A stretch of 64,000 nucleotides of DNA, taken from NCBI RefSeq assembly GCF_900100925.1, contig NZ_FNKO01000002.1:1922001-1986000 (forward strand). The letters are read 5' to 3'. Below the pieces are notes generated by a model. The model searched no databases. It worked only from the letters and a program-made list of their open reading frames with translations, and had not been told where the DNA came from. Of this stretch, positions 28,640-36,277 are shown piece after piece (within the stretch, counting starts at the first letter, position 1; each line of letters begins with the position of its first letter). Origin of the DNA: Actinopolyspora saharensis (lineage in GTDB: Bacteria > Actinomycetota > Actinomycetes > Mycobacteriales > Pseudonocardiaceae). A program made the translations under genes and the position numbers.

Positions 28640-28853
28640 TCGCACGACTGCGCGATCTCCGGCTGTGAAACCGACCCGGCGTTCGATGTCGTGTACCTGG
28701 AACAGCACCACGGCGGGTATTAACGTGGAGGCTCCTGAGCGGATCGCGAAGTACCGCACGTTGTGGGAACAGCACGAGGCGGTCGCGCTCGGTCCGGAAC
28801 AGACCGGACGTTTCCTGCTCGAGCTCCAGGTGCTGGGAAGGACTGCGGAAGCG
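28640..28853 (+). pseudogene. Remnant of a DUF5753 (Scr1-type) regulator C-terminus, frameshifted
   Basis: One frame reads CETDPAFDVVYLE and then runs into a stop at 28719-28721. From ~28704 another frame reads NSTTAGINVEAPERIAKYRTLWEQHEAVALGPEQ. Joined, they match the end of DUF5753 regulators (...VVYLE-(8-10)-Y---W-----AL-PE-). No helix-turn-helix part remains upstream. The second frame runs without a stop into the DUF397 gene. Such regulators normally precede a DUF397 partner, which supports the call. Confidence 0.6.
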
Positions 28854-29078
28854 ATGCACGGCGAGAACGACGCAACGGGCGGGCACGTGCACGAGCACGC
28901 GTGGCGCAAGTCCAGCCGGAGTCATCCCCACAACGACTGCGTCGAAGTGGGGCTCGCCGAGGACGCGGTGCTGGTGAGGGACACCAAGGACCGCGCGGGT
29001 GGAACCCTGGTGTTCACGCGCCGGCAGTGGCGCCGGTTCCGCGCGGATCCGGGGCTCACCGGCGCTTCCGGGCAGTAG
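28854..29078 (+). CDS. DUF397 protein
   Basis: 74 residues. AWRKSSRSHPHNDCVEVGLAEDAVLVRDTKDRAGGTLVFTRRQWRRF is the DUF397 pattern (W-KSS-S---CVEV, V-VRDSK---G--L-F----W--F). DUF397 proteins are partners, often antagonists, of XRE/DUF5753 regulators in mycelial actinomycetes. The regulator next to this one is broken, so this copy is probably an orphan or works with a distant regulator. ATG 28854 is inferred; the frame is open further upstream into the pseudogene. Confidence 0.8.
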   Translation: MHGENDATGGHVHEHAWRKSSRSHPHNDCVEVGLAEDAVLVRDTKDRAGGTLVFTRRQWRRFRADPGLTGASGQ

Positions 29079-29123
29079 CAGTGCTGTGCTGTCCGGCGAG
29101 GTCGGGGTCCCGGTGCGGCGCGG

Positions 29124-30410
29124 TCAGCGGAGCCCTTCCAGCGCTTCCCGCACCGGCAGCATCTTCGCCTCGGCCTCGGCCACCTCGGTGTCCGGGTCCG
29201 AGTCCGCGACGACCCCGCAGCCCGCGAACAGGCGTGCCCGGGAACCGCCGTCCGCGTCCTCGGTGATCCGGGCGCACCGCAGGGCTATGCCGAACTCCCC
29301 GTTGCCCTCGGCGTCCTGCCAGCCCACCGGCCCGCTGTAGCGTCCCCGGTCCATCTCCTCCAGCTCGTCGATCAGCTCGATGGCCCGCGCCGTGGGGGTT
29401 CCGCCGACGGCGGCGGTGGGGTGCACCGCGCGGGTCAGCCGCAGCAGCCCCGCTTCCCCGTTCTCCACCAGCGCCGGGTCGAGCCTGCCCGAGACGTCCG
29501 AGGCGAGGTGGAGCACGTTTCGCAACCGCAGCACCTCGGGAGTGGAGGGGACGTCCAACTCCTTGCAGAAGGGTTCGAGCTCCCGGGCCAGCGAACGCAC
29601 GGCGTGCGTGTGCTCGCCCCGGTTCTTGGCCGAGTCGATCAGCTCGGTGACGAGCTGGTGCTGGGGTCGTCCGTCGCGCGGCCAGGCCGTCCCGGCCAGC
29701 ACGCGCGAGTTGACCTCGTCCCCGGCGCGCCGCAGCAGCAGCTCCGGGGTGGCCCCGACCAGACCGTCCACCGCGAAGGTCCAGCAGTCCGGGTAGCGGC
29801 GGGTGAGGTTGTCGAGCAGGTATCTGCCGCGCAGCGGTTCGGAGGTCGTGGCGAGCAGGTCGTGTGCCAGTACCACCTTGTCCAGCGATTCCGACTCCCG
29901 CATCCGGTGCACCGCCTCGGCCACCGCCTGCCCGTAGCGGGTGGCCGGGAAGTTCCCGTCGGAGTAGCGGACGGTTCCGGGAGCGGCCGCGGGCGGTGCC
30001 TCGCGCACCTCGCGCCGCCCTCCGCCGATGGTGGTGATCCAGCGAACCCCGGCGCGCTGACCGATGACGACCTCGGGCACGATCAGCACCGACGAGCCGG
30101 GATCGTCGGCGAAGGCGATGCTCGTGAAGGCGACCGGCCCGGTGCCTGGCAGCCCCACCTCGTCGTCGACGTCCATCCCCGCGACCAGCTCGCGCCACCG
30201 CTCGTCGGCCTCGACGAACCGTTCGCCGCCGCTCGTCTCGACGCGGGCCGCTTCGCCCCAGCCCACGAGCCCGGAACCGTTCCTGATCCAGCAGACGGGA
30301 TCCGTGTCCGGGGAGACGCCCTCGGGCAGCGACTCCAGGAGGTCGGGGAGTTCCTGCCCGGGTGGAACCGCGCGTGTGCGGACAGTGAGGTTGCGCTGGA
30401 AATACTCCAC
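29124..30410 (-). CDS. menF: Isochorismate synthase
   Basis: Converts chorismate to isochorismate, the substrate of MenD. 428 residues of the chorismate-utilising family: LDKVVLAHDLLATTSEPL, LVGATPELLLRR, TAWPRDGRPQHQLVTELIDSAKNRGEHTHAVRSLA, LHPTAAVGGTPT-type core (here AVHPTAAVGGTP), and RGRYSGPVGW followed by ALRCARI. A siderophore role (EntC type) is possible in principle, but the men context favours menaquinone. GTG 30410 (MEYFQRNLTVRT) is used; no Shine-Dalgarno sequence is seen, so it may be leaderless. Confidence 0.9.
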   Translation of the reverse strand: MEYFQRNLTVRTRAVPPGQELPDLLESLPEGVSPDTDPVCWIRNGSGLVGWGEAARVETSGGERFVEADERWRELVAGMDVDDEVGLPGTGPVAFTSIAFADDPGSSVLIVPEVVIGQRAGVRWITTIGGGRREVREAPPAAAPGTVRYSDGNFPATRYGQAVAEAVHRMRESESLDKVVLAHDLLATTSEPLRGRYLLDNLTRRYPDCWTFAVDGLVGATPELLLRRAGDEVNSRVLAGTAWPRDGRPQHQLVTELIDSAKNRGEHTHAVRSLARELEPFCKELDVPSTPEVLRLRNVLHLASDVSGRLDPALVENGEAGLLRLTRAVHPTAAVGGTPTARAIELIDELEEMDRGRYSGPVGWQDAEGNGEFGIALRCARITEDADGGSRARLFAGCGVVADSDPDTEVAEAEAKMLPVREALEGLR

Positions 30411-30495
30411 GGCTCGAGGGTAGGTCTCCCGCGCACGTGGCGAGGCACACCCGCCGGAGCCCACCGGATGCTCCGTGCGGGTGGAACGCTTGGCC

Positions 30496-30501
30496 TACAA
30501 T
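30496..30501 (+). promoter_or_regulatory. -10 element of the DUF3592 gene
   Basis: TACAAT matches the sigma-70-type -10 consensus in five of six bases, a rarity in this GC-rich DNA. It ends eight bases before GTG 30510, so the mRNA is probably leaderless. No good -35 is seen. Confidence 0.6.
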
Positions 30502-30509
30502 CACCGGCC

Positions 30510-31034
30510 GTGGCTGTTGAAACGCACACCCGAGGAGCGGACGGTCCCACCGGCGGGCCGGACTCCTCGGACGGCGGTCCGAATCCCCCGCGCGGGCGGC
30601 GGAGGTTCGGACGCCTCGCCCCGCGGCTGGTGCTGGCGCTGGGTGGGCTCCTCACCGCGCTCGCGGCCGCCCTGCTGCTGGCCTGCCACATAAACGACCG
30701 CACCATCGAGGAGTCCCGCGGTACCGCCGTGGCGGAAGTGGTGGAGAAGTCCTACTTCCGCACCGTCGTGCGGTTCAACACCGACGAGGGCAGGGTCTAC
30801 GTCCCGCCGGGAGGGGTCCTCTACCCGGAGGACCTCCAGGAGGGGCAGCTCGTCCGGGTCGAGTTCGACACCCGCAATCCCGATCTCGTCCGGGTGCAGG
30901 ACCGGAACATGAGCGTGGCGCTCCTTCCCGTCGGCAGCGCCACGGCCGTGGTCTGGGCCGTGCTGCTGCCCACCTACTGGCTGCTGCGCAGGAGGGCGCC
31001 CGCCGCTCCACGGCAGGACCGGGCGCGGAGCTGA
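30510..31034 (+). CDS. DUF3592 membrane protein
   Basis: 174 residues: a disordered Gly/Pro/Asp start, helix LVLALGGLLTALAAALLLACHI, an extracytoplasmic beta-rich domain (GTAVAEVVEKSYFRTVVRFNTDEGRVYVPPGGVLYPEDLQEGQLVRVEFD) and a last helix before a basic end. The middle fits DUF3592, whose function is unknown. GTG 30510 follows a clear -10 by eight bases. It is divergent from menF. Confidence 0.8.
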   Translation: MAVETHTRGADGPTGGPDSSDGGPNPPRGRRRFGRLAPRLVLALGGLLTALAAALLLACHINDRTIEESRGTAVAEVVEKSYFRTVVRFNTDEGRVYVPPGGVLYPEDLQEGQLVRVEFDTRNPDLVRVQDRNMSVALLPVGSATAVVWAVLLPTYWLLRRRAPAAPRQDRARS

Positions 31035-31388
31035 GCTCCCGGGGCGGTCCCGCGCCCGGCTCGCGCGGGTGCGCGCTCGGCGGTGTCGCCCGCCCGGGCG
31101 AGGTTTCGCCGGTTCCGCTGCGCGGAGCAGCGAGCGCTCGGGCGGTTTTCCCCGAACGCGTGGTTGGGGCTCACCGGTGTGCGGTGCGACACTGGGGGTG
31201 CGCTTTCCGATGGTCCTCGACCGATCGCCGACCCCGGATCCCCTCGAACTCGCTCACCCCGGAGTCGGCAGAACCGGCGCCGGAACGTGATCGCCCCGCA
31301 GTCCTTTCCACCCTCACCGGGTGAGCGCCTCACCCGCAGTGCTTCGGCGATCGCGTCCTCGGCCCAGCGGCACGGAATCGAGGTGGTC
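31035..31388. other. Gap of 354 bp before the PaaC-like gene
   Basis: The frame of the next gene stays open through this stretch, but its translation is Arg/Ser/Pro-rich and unlike a conserved protein. GACACT near 31190 is a weak -10 candidate. Nothing else was recognised. Confidence 0.4.
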
Positions 31389-32309
31389 ATGAACTCTTCG
31401 GGTTTCGGAGGCGGGACCGAGCAGTTCCCCCGAGCGCGGGAGCGAACCCCGGAGCCTCGGCCGTCCCCCGGCTGGGAGGTGCGCCCGGCCGCGAACAACC
31501 CCCTGGCCGGAGTGGACCGCGGGGTTCCCACCGATGTGTCCGTGGCGGACCTCTCGGCCTACTGCCTGATGCTCGGCGACGACGCCCTGGTGCTGTCGTG
31601 GCGCTTGGCCCAGTGGTGCCACCGCGGTCCCGACCTGGAGGAGGACCAGGTGCGGGCCCGCATCCTGCTGGAGCTGATCGGCCACGCGCGGGAGCTGTTG
31701 AGTCGGGCGGCGACGGTGGAGGGCGGAGCTCGGGACGAGAACGTCCTGGCGCACTCCCGCGACTCCGAGCAGTTCCGCAACGTGCGGCTCACCGAGCTCG
31801 ACTGCGGTCCCGGTGCGGGCGGGGACTTCGCCGCTTCGGTCGCGCGGCTGCTGGTCTGCGCGGCGTGGCGCAGCGCGCTGCTGCGCAGGCTGACGGACAG
31901 CCGTGACCCCGTGCTGGCCGGGCTCGCCGGGGTGGCCTGGCCCGAGGCCCGCGAACACCGGGACCACGCAGCGCGGTGGGTCATACGGCTGGGCGACGGG
32001 ACGGCGGGCAGCAGGGAACGGATGCGTGCCGGACTGGCCCGCGTCTGGCCCATGACGCGGGAGCTCTTCGCGACGCACCCCGTGGAGCGGCGCCTGGCCG
32101 ATGCCGGCTACGCCGTGGATCCGGGCGGGCTGCGCACCGAAGTCGCGGACCTGGTCGACGAGGTGCTCTCCGTCGCCCGGTTGGACTTCCCCGATCCCCG
32201 GGTGTTCTCCGGGCAGGAGGAACCGAGCGGACGCGGCGGAGCGCACACCGCGGCGCTGGACTTCCTGCTCGCCGCGACCCGCCGCGAGGCTGACCTCGAG
32301 TTCGGGTAG
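31389..32309 (+). CDS. PaaC-like subunit (phenylacetyl-CoA epoxidase family), orphan
   Basis: 306 residues. After a ~45-residue disordered start, AYCLMLGDDALVLSWRLAQWCHRGPDLEEDQVRARILLELIGHARELL, DENVLAHSRDSEQFRNVRLTEL, then WVIRLGDGTAGSRERMRAGLARVWPMTRELF follow PaaC along its length. PaaC is the non-catalytic ferritin-like partner of PaaA in the epoxidase that starts aerobic phenylacetate degradation. No paaA, paaB, paaD or paaE is next to it, so it is either an orphan structural homologue or works with a distant set. ATG 31389 has GAGG five bases upstream. Confidence 0.82.
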   Translation: MNSSGFGGGTEQFPRARERTPEPRPSPGWEVRPAANNPLAGVDRGVPTDVSVADLSAYCLMLGDDALVLSWRLAQWCHRGPDLEEDQVRARILLELIGHARELLSRAATVEGGARDENVLAHSRDSEQFRNVRLTELDCGPGAGGDFAASVARLLVCAAWRSALLRRLTDSRDPVLAGLAGVAWPEAREHRDHAARWVIRLGDGTAGSRERMRAGLARVWPMTRELFATHPVERRLADAGYAVDPGGLRTEVADLVDEVLSVARLDFPDPRVFSGQEEPSGRGGAHTAALDFLLAATRREADLEFG

Positions 32310-32388
32310 GGAGCGCGCTGAGCTCTCAGGAGTTCACGCTCACCCCGGAGCGCGGGCCCGGCGCAGGCGCGCTCACGAGATCCAGTGA

Positions 32389-32429
32389 TTTCGAATTTTT
32401 CGAATAGATGCGCACACTGGTACGTGCCA
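32389..32429. promoter_or_regulatory. Candidate operator of the antitoxin gene
   Basis: An AT-rich direct repeat TTTCGAAT-T-TTTCGAAT (32389-32405) is followed by the near-palindrome TGGTACGTGCCA (32418-32429). It lies 50-90 bases before the antitoxin start, where autoregulated toxin-antitoxin genes carry their operator. Confidence 0.45.
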
Positions 32430-32478
32430 GGGAGCGAGTGGTCCTCGTGAACCGCTGCGCATCGAGGGAGGGTCACCC

Positions 32479-32958
32479 ATGACCGCGACGATGCAGGACC
32501 AGACTGTGCTTCCCCCGTCCGCGGGGGAGGACCAGCACCTGTTGGGGGCGTTGGCCGAACAGTTAGCCGACGACGGGCAAGACGGACGTGCGCTGCTGTT
32601 GGGCCCCGACGGCAGCGGGATCGAGCTACCGGCCCCCGTGTTCCAGGCGCTGCGTGACGTCGTCAGCGCGATGTCGCAGGGTTTGGCCATCACGGTGGCT
32701 CCGCACAACACGATGCTCACCACCCAGGAGGCTGCCGATCTGTTGGGGATCTCGCGGCCGACGTTGGTCAAACGGCTCGAGGCCGGCGAGATTCCCTATG
32801 TGCTCCACGGACGTCATCGGAAGATGCGGCTGAAAGACGTCGTCGCCTATCAGCGTCGTGCGTGGCAGGAGCGCGAGGACGCACTCGACGAGATGGCCAC
32901 CGCCGCTCAGGAAGCCGGTTTCTACGACGACACCCTGCAACCCCTGCCACAGGAGTAG
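32479..32958 (+). CDS. Excisionase-type HTH antitoxin of a PIN-toxin pair
   Basis: 159 residues. An N-terminal helical region precedes a MerR/excisionase helix-turn-helix: MLTTQEAADLLGISRPTLVKRLEAGEIPYVLHGRHRKMRLKDVVAYQRR (about residues 79-127), then a charged tail ending FYDDTLQPLPQE. Proteins of this kind are encoded directly before PIN-domain ribonuclease toxins. Here the next frame starts 12 bases after the stop and is a truncated PIN domain, so the antitoxin survives its toxin. ATG 32479 follows GAGGGAGG. Confidence 0.82.
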   Translation: MTATMQDQTVLPPSAGEDQHLLGALAEQLADDGQDGRALLLGPDGSGIELPAPVFQALRDVVSAMSQGLAITVAPHNTMLTTQEAADLLGISRPTLVKRLEAGEIPYVLHGRHRKMRLKDVVAYQRRAWQEREDALDEMATAAQEAGFYDDTLQPLPQE

Positions 32959-32970
32959 GAGCGATCCGCG

Positions 32971-33148
32971 GTGGCCTTCCCCGCCTTTCTGGACACGTGT
33001 GTACTTGTTCCGGGCTATCTCAACGACACACTGCTGCGGCTGCCGTGCTGCGGAGACGTATCGCCCGCTGCCCGGGAAACCTCGTGATCCCGTGAAGCGC
33101 GTCCCGCCATTTGAGTACTTTTCCCCAAGCCACCCCCCGTCCGCGTGA
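32971..33148 (+). pseudogene. Truncated and frameshifted PIN-domain toxin
   Basis: GTG 32971 reads VAFPAFLDTCVLVPGYLNDTLLRL, the start of a PIN ribonuclease with its first acidic residue (FLDTCVL), and then hits a stop at 33085-33087. Moving to another frame near 33043 gives RAAETYRPLPG, matching the next part of such toxins (LAEAGTYRPLWS type). Nothing of the remaining ~140 residues is present. It is a dead toxin gene. Confidence 0.72.
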
Positions 33149-33221
33149 TGCACAGTTGTCAGATGGCGTAATGCGCGCCGCACACGGCAATGGGGGAGTC
33201 GAGTGAAGGGCACCGCGGACA

Positions 33222-33902
33222 ATGAGCGGATTCGTGACGCACCTGATCGTGGCGCTGCTCGCGGGGGCGTTCGGAACGCTGCTGGGGCTGTCGTTCCGCC
33301 GCTCGTCGAGTGAGCCCACGCGGGCACGGCGCGCGCGGCAGCGGACGTCACCCGCCGCGGAAGCGGTCCCGAGCAGCGAGCAGCGCGCGAGCCGGCACCG
33401 GAACCGGGATCGGTGGTTGTGCGAGCTCAACCGCTGTGAGCAGGCGGTTCGCCGGGCGGTGCGCGCGGCGGACACGGTCTCCTCGCAGCCGGTGCGTCGT
33501 GGACTGCGGCAGGTGGTCCACCGGATGGACGCCGAGCTGCCCACGATGCGCACGCTGGTGGAACTGGGGCGCGAGTTCGACTCCGCCGCCGCGGAGGCGG
33601 AACCGGGCGCGGGCGGGGTGGCACCCGCGGAGCAGGACAGCTCGGAACGGCGGGCCACCTCGTGGCGGCTGCACCGGCGGGCCCGGGAGGCCTCCGCCGA
33701 GTTCACGAGTTTCGCCGACCGGCTCACCGAGGTGGTGGCCGAGCTCAACGCCGAAGGCGATCCGGAGCACGCGCAGACCCGGATCAGCGGCCTGCGGGAG
33801 CGGTTCCCCCTGCTGCCCTCGATGTCGGAGATCCTCACCGCGCGGCAGGAGCGGAGGCGGCCGCGCTCCGCGGAGGACGAGCTCCTGAGCGAGACCCGCT
33901 GA
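33222..33902 (+). CDS. Membrane-anchored helical protein of unknown function
   Basis: 226 residues: an N-terminal helix (FVTHLIVALLAGAFGTLLGLSF), a basic linker (RRARQRTSPAAEA), then a cytoplasmic or secreted helical body (NRCEQAVRRAVRAADTVSSQPVRRGLRQVVHRMDAELPTM; ADRLTEVVAELNAEGD). No family recognised. ATG 33222 lies after GGGGGAG at a distance of ~25, so the start is uncertain; GTG and ATG choices nearby change little. Confidence 0.55.
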   Translation: MSGFVTHLIVALLAGAFGTLLGLSFRRSSSEPTRARRARQRTSPAAEAVPSSEQRASRHRNRDRWLCELNRCEQAVRRAVRAADTVSSQPVRRGLRQVVHRMDAELPTMRTLVELGREFDSAAAEAEPGAGGVAPAEQDSSERRATSWRLHRRAREASAEFTSFADRLTEVVAELNAEGDPEHAQTRISGLRERFPLLPSMSEILTARQERRRPRSAEDELLSETR

Positions 33903-33911
33903 AGCCGGTTC

Positions 33912-33942
33912 GGACTCGCCGCACCCCGGGTGGGCGGAGTCC
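33912..33942. terminator. Hairpin between convergent genes
   Basis: GGACTC (33912) pairs with GAGTCC (33937), with further pairing of CACCC with GGGTG inside. It lies 10 bases after one stop and 48 before the stop of the inositol-phosphatase-like gene on the other strand. Confidence 0.6.
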
Positions 33943-33989
33943 TGCGGGACAGCGGCGCGGTCGCCGACCAGGCAGCTGCGGGTGACCGC

Positions 33990-34874
33990 CTACTCCGGTG
34001 TTCCGGAGACCGCCCCGGCCTCCGGTGTCTCCGCGACGGCCTGCGAAGCCTGCCGCCACCACCCGAAGGCGGTCGCGGTCATCTCGGGAGCGGCGACCAG
34101 CAGGCCGTCCCTCGGCAGGGTGGCCGGGTGCCCGCTCCGGTCCAGCACGGTGGCCCCGGCCTCGACGGCCAGGGCGAGCGCGCCCGCCACGTCCCACTCG
34201 CCGTAGCTCGGCAGCACGGCGGCCGTCGCCTGTCCCAGCGCCACCTGGGTGATGGCCAGCGCGGGCGAACCGAGCACCCGCACGCCGACCTGGTCGGCCG
34301 CTGCGTTGGTTATGAAGCGGTCCATGCCCTCCCAGGGGCCGTACCTGGTGAACTCGGTGCAGACGAGCCCGGACCCCTCCCTGCGGCGCTCAGCCAACCG
34401 CACCGGCTTGCCGTTGGCGCGCATCCCCCTGCCCCGCGCCGCCGCGTAGATCTGCGTGCGGTACGGATCGGCGACCACCCCGACCACCGGCCCGTGGTCG
34501 TCCAGCATGGCCAGGCTGTACGCGCACCAGGGCACCCCGGCCGAGTAGTTCGCCGTGCCGTCCACCGGGTCGACGACCCACCGCAGGCCCGTGGCGTCCT
34601 CGCCGAAGGTGGAAGCGTCGAACTCGTCCCCGAACACCGGGACACCGGGGAAGTTGTCGGCGAGGACTCGCCGGGTGTGCCGCTCGAGGGTGCGGCCGGT
34701 GTCGGTCACCCAGTCGAACGGCGGATCGGCGGCCTGCGGCGACCGCGGGTCCTTGCCTGCCGTGGCCGTGATGACGTCGGCGGCCTCGTTGGCCAGGCGG
34801 CCCGCTGTTTCCAGGGCGTGCGACACCAGCGCGGGTTCCGCGCGCCCGGCCCGTTGGGAAGAAGAGACGTCCAT
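33990..34874 (-). CDS. Inositol monophosphatase family protein
   Basis: Mg-dependent sugar or inositol phosphatase, 294 residues. Metal-site motifs are FGDEFD (Glu84) and WVVDPVDGTANYSAGVP (Asp102 to Thr107); a further one is GEWDVAGALALAVEAGA. Substrates in this family include inositol phosphate, histidinol phosphate and fructose bisphosphate, and the sequence does not decide. ATG 34874 (MDVSSSQRAG) is used. It is divergent from menG with a 160-bp gap. Confidence 0.9.
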   Translation of the reverse strand: MDVSSSQRAGRAEPALVSHALETAGRLANEAADVITATAGKDPRSPQAADPPFDWVTDTGRTLERHTRRVLADNFPGVPVFGDEFDASTFGEDATGLRWVVDPVDGTANYSAGVPWCAYSLAMLDDHGPVVGVVADPYRTQIYAAARGRGMRANGKPVRLAERRREGSGLVCTEFTRYGPWEGMDRFITNAAADQVGVRVLGSPALAITQVALGQATAAVLPSYGEWDVAGALALAVEAGATVLDRSGHPATLPRDGLLVAAPEMTATAFGWWRQASQAVAETPEAGAVSGTPE

Positions 34875-35034
34875 CCCGACACATGGTCGCGTTCCGGGGT
34901 GACGAGCAGGAGACGTGCGAGTGGACACCAGGAGATGTTCCGGTCAAAACGGCACCGCGCGGGCGGTGCCGGTCGGGGGAGCTCGAGCGGAACCGCTCAC
35001 CGGAAGGGGGGGAGCGGGGACGTAGGCTGCGGGT

Positions 35035-35745
35035 GTGTCTCGTGCCGACCTGGACAGGGATCCGCGTGCCGTGGCCGCGATGTTCGACGACGTCGCGCGC
35101 CGCTACGACCTCGCCAACACGGTGCTCTCGCTCGGTCTGGATCGGCACTGGAGGGAAGTGACCCGGCGCGCGCTGTCGCCCGCGAGCGGGGAGCGCATCC
35201 TGGACCTGGCGGCGGGAACCGGCGTGTCCACTGCCGAGTTCGCCCGTTCGGGGGCCAAGTGCGTGGCCGCCGACTTCTCCTTCGGCATGCTCTCGGCGGG
35301 GTACAGCAGGGGGCTGCCCATGGTCGCGGCCGACGCGCTGAACCTGCCCTTCGCCGACGCCACCTTCGACGGGGTGGCGATGCTGTTCGGCCTGCGAAAT
35401 CTGGCGGACACCGCGGCGGGCCTGCGGGAGATGGCCCGGGTGGTCCGTCCGGGGGGCAGGCTGGTGATCTGCGAGTTCTCCACCCCGACCCGGCAGGCGT
35501 TGCGTTCCGTTTACCGCAACCTCGCCCTGCGCGCGGTCCCTCCGGTGGCCCGCGCCGTCTCGAGCAACCCGGACGCCTACGTCTACCTGGCCGAGTCGAT
35601 CCTGGCCTGGCCGGACCAGCCGAGCCTGGCCGCCGAGATCGGTCGCGCCGGGTGGTCGGAAGTGGCCTGGCGTGACCTGACCGGGGGGATCGTCGCCGTG
35701 CACCGGGCCGTCAAACCTTATGACTCACAACGGGACTCCGCGTAG
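35035..35745 (+). CDS. menG: Demethylmenaquinone methyltransferase
   Basis: SAM-dependent C-methylation of demethylmenaquinone, the last step to menaquinone. 236 residues. [20 protein letters not shown] is the UbiE/MenG start signature, [15 protein letters not shown] (residues 57-70) the SAM motif, and FGLRNLAD plus [21 protein letters not shown] follow. GTG 35035 is preceded by TAGGCT about 7 bases away, suggesting a leaderless mRNA. Its substrate comes from MenA (21.4 kb). A hairpin repeat copy begins 20 bases after the stop. Confidence 0.95.
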   Translation: MSRADLDRDPRAVAAMFDDVARRYDLANTVLSLGLDRHWREVTRRALSPASGERILDLAAGTGVSTAEFARSGAKCVAADFSFGMLSAGYSRGLPMVAADALNLPFADATFDGVAMLFGLRNLADTAAGLREMARVVRPGGRLVICEFSTPTRQALRSVYRNLALRAVPPVARAVSSNPDAYVYLAESILAWPDQPSLAAEIGRAGWSEVAWRDLTGGIVAVHRAVKPYDSQRDSA

Positions 35746-35764
35746 CCGCCTCGGGTAGCCGTCA

Positions 35765-35935
35765 CGTGAGTCGGCGCCTTGCTGCGTTGGAGGGCACCTC
35801 GAGTAGCGGCCTACGCCACGTGCCCTCCCGTCTTGCAATGCATCCGACTCACGCACCGGAGCTCCTCGTCCTGCCTGGGCTGAAGCGCTCGCGTCGAACG
35901 GAGTGCCTTCCACTGGAAGTTCCTGACGGGAGTTC
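35765..35935 (+). repeat. Intergenic hairpin repeat, copy C (divergent stems)
   Basis: Same plan as copies A and B with other stem sequences: CGTGAGTCGG (35765) with CCGACTCACG (35844), GGAGGGCAC (35789) with GTGCCCTCC (35820), and the conserved apical GTAG-CGGC-CTAC (35803-35814). The tail from ~35876 (GCTGAAGCGCTCGCGTCGAA, then GGAAGTTCCTGACGGGAGTTC to 35935) is alignable with the tails of A and B. The change of both arms together indicates that the pairing is kept. The rest of 35936-36277 has no gene; it holds the Rex-type site. Confidence 0.85.
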
Positions 35936-36147
35936 GGCAGCTCGGTTGGCGGAGCCTTCCCCCGGGCACCCGCGTCTCGTCTCCTTCGGGATCCGCGGCC
36001 ACGAAGCGGACCTTTCGCGTGAAACGTACTTTCCGGAATCGTTCCAGGGTGAATGTCCCGCGCGGAACCGCCACGTGTGCGCGGTGTCATCGCGAGTCGT
36101 GTGCCTGCGATGCCTCGATCGTGCGAGACGTCCGTCCTAGACTTACT

Positions 36148-36163
36148 AGTGAACTCGTTCACA
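36148..36163. promoter_or_regulatory. Candidate Rex operator upstream of menJ
   Basis: AGTGAACTCGTTCACA matches the Streptomyces Rex operator TGTGAACGCGTTCACA in 14 of 16 bases, with a perfect GTGAAC/GTTCAC pair two bases apart. TAGACT (36138-36143), a possible -10, lies just upstream, so binding would block transcription of menJ. The Rex gene itself lies at the left end of the window. Confidence 0.72.
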
Positions 36164-36277
36164 AGCGGCGGACGTCCCGAGGCCTGCGAAAAGTCAGGTC
36201 CGCGAAGACGCTCCGGCGCGTTGTGGCGGTCGGACCGGTGCTCACCGGTCCGGGGAACGACGAACACAAGGAGTGTC

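Noticed and set aside
36012..36025. CTTTCGCGTGAAAC (and GTCTCGCGTGAAAC at 57440) as ParB-binding parS sites
   Set aside because: Each has two mismatches in 14 bases to the parS core GTTTCACGTGAAAC, and both occur just downstream of repeat copies, so they are probably part of that unit.
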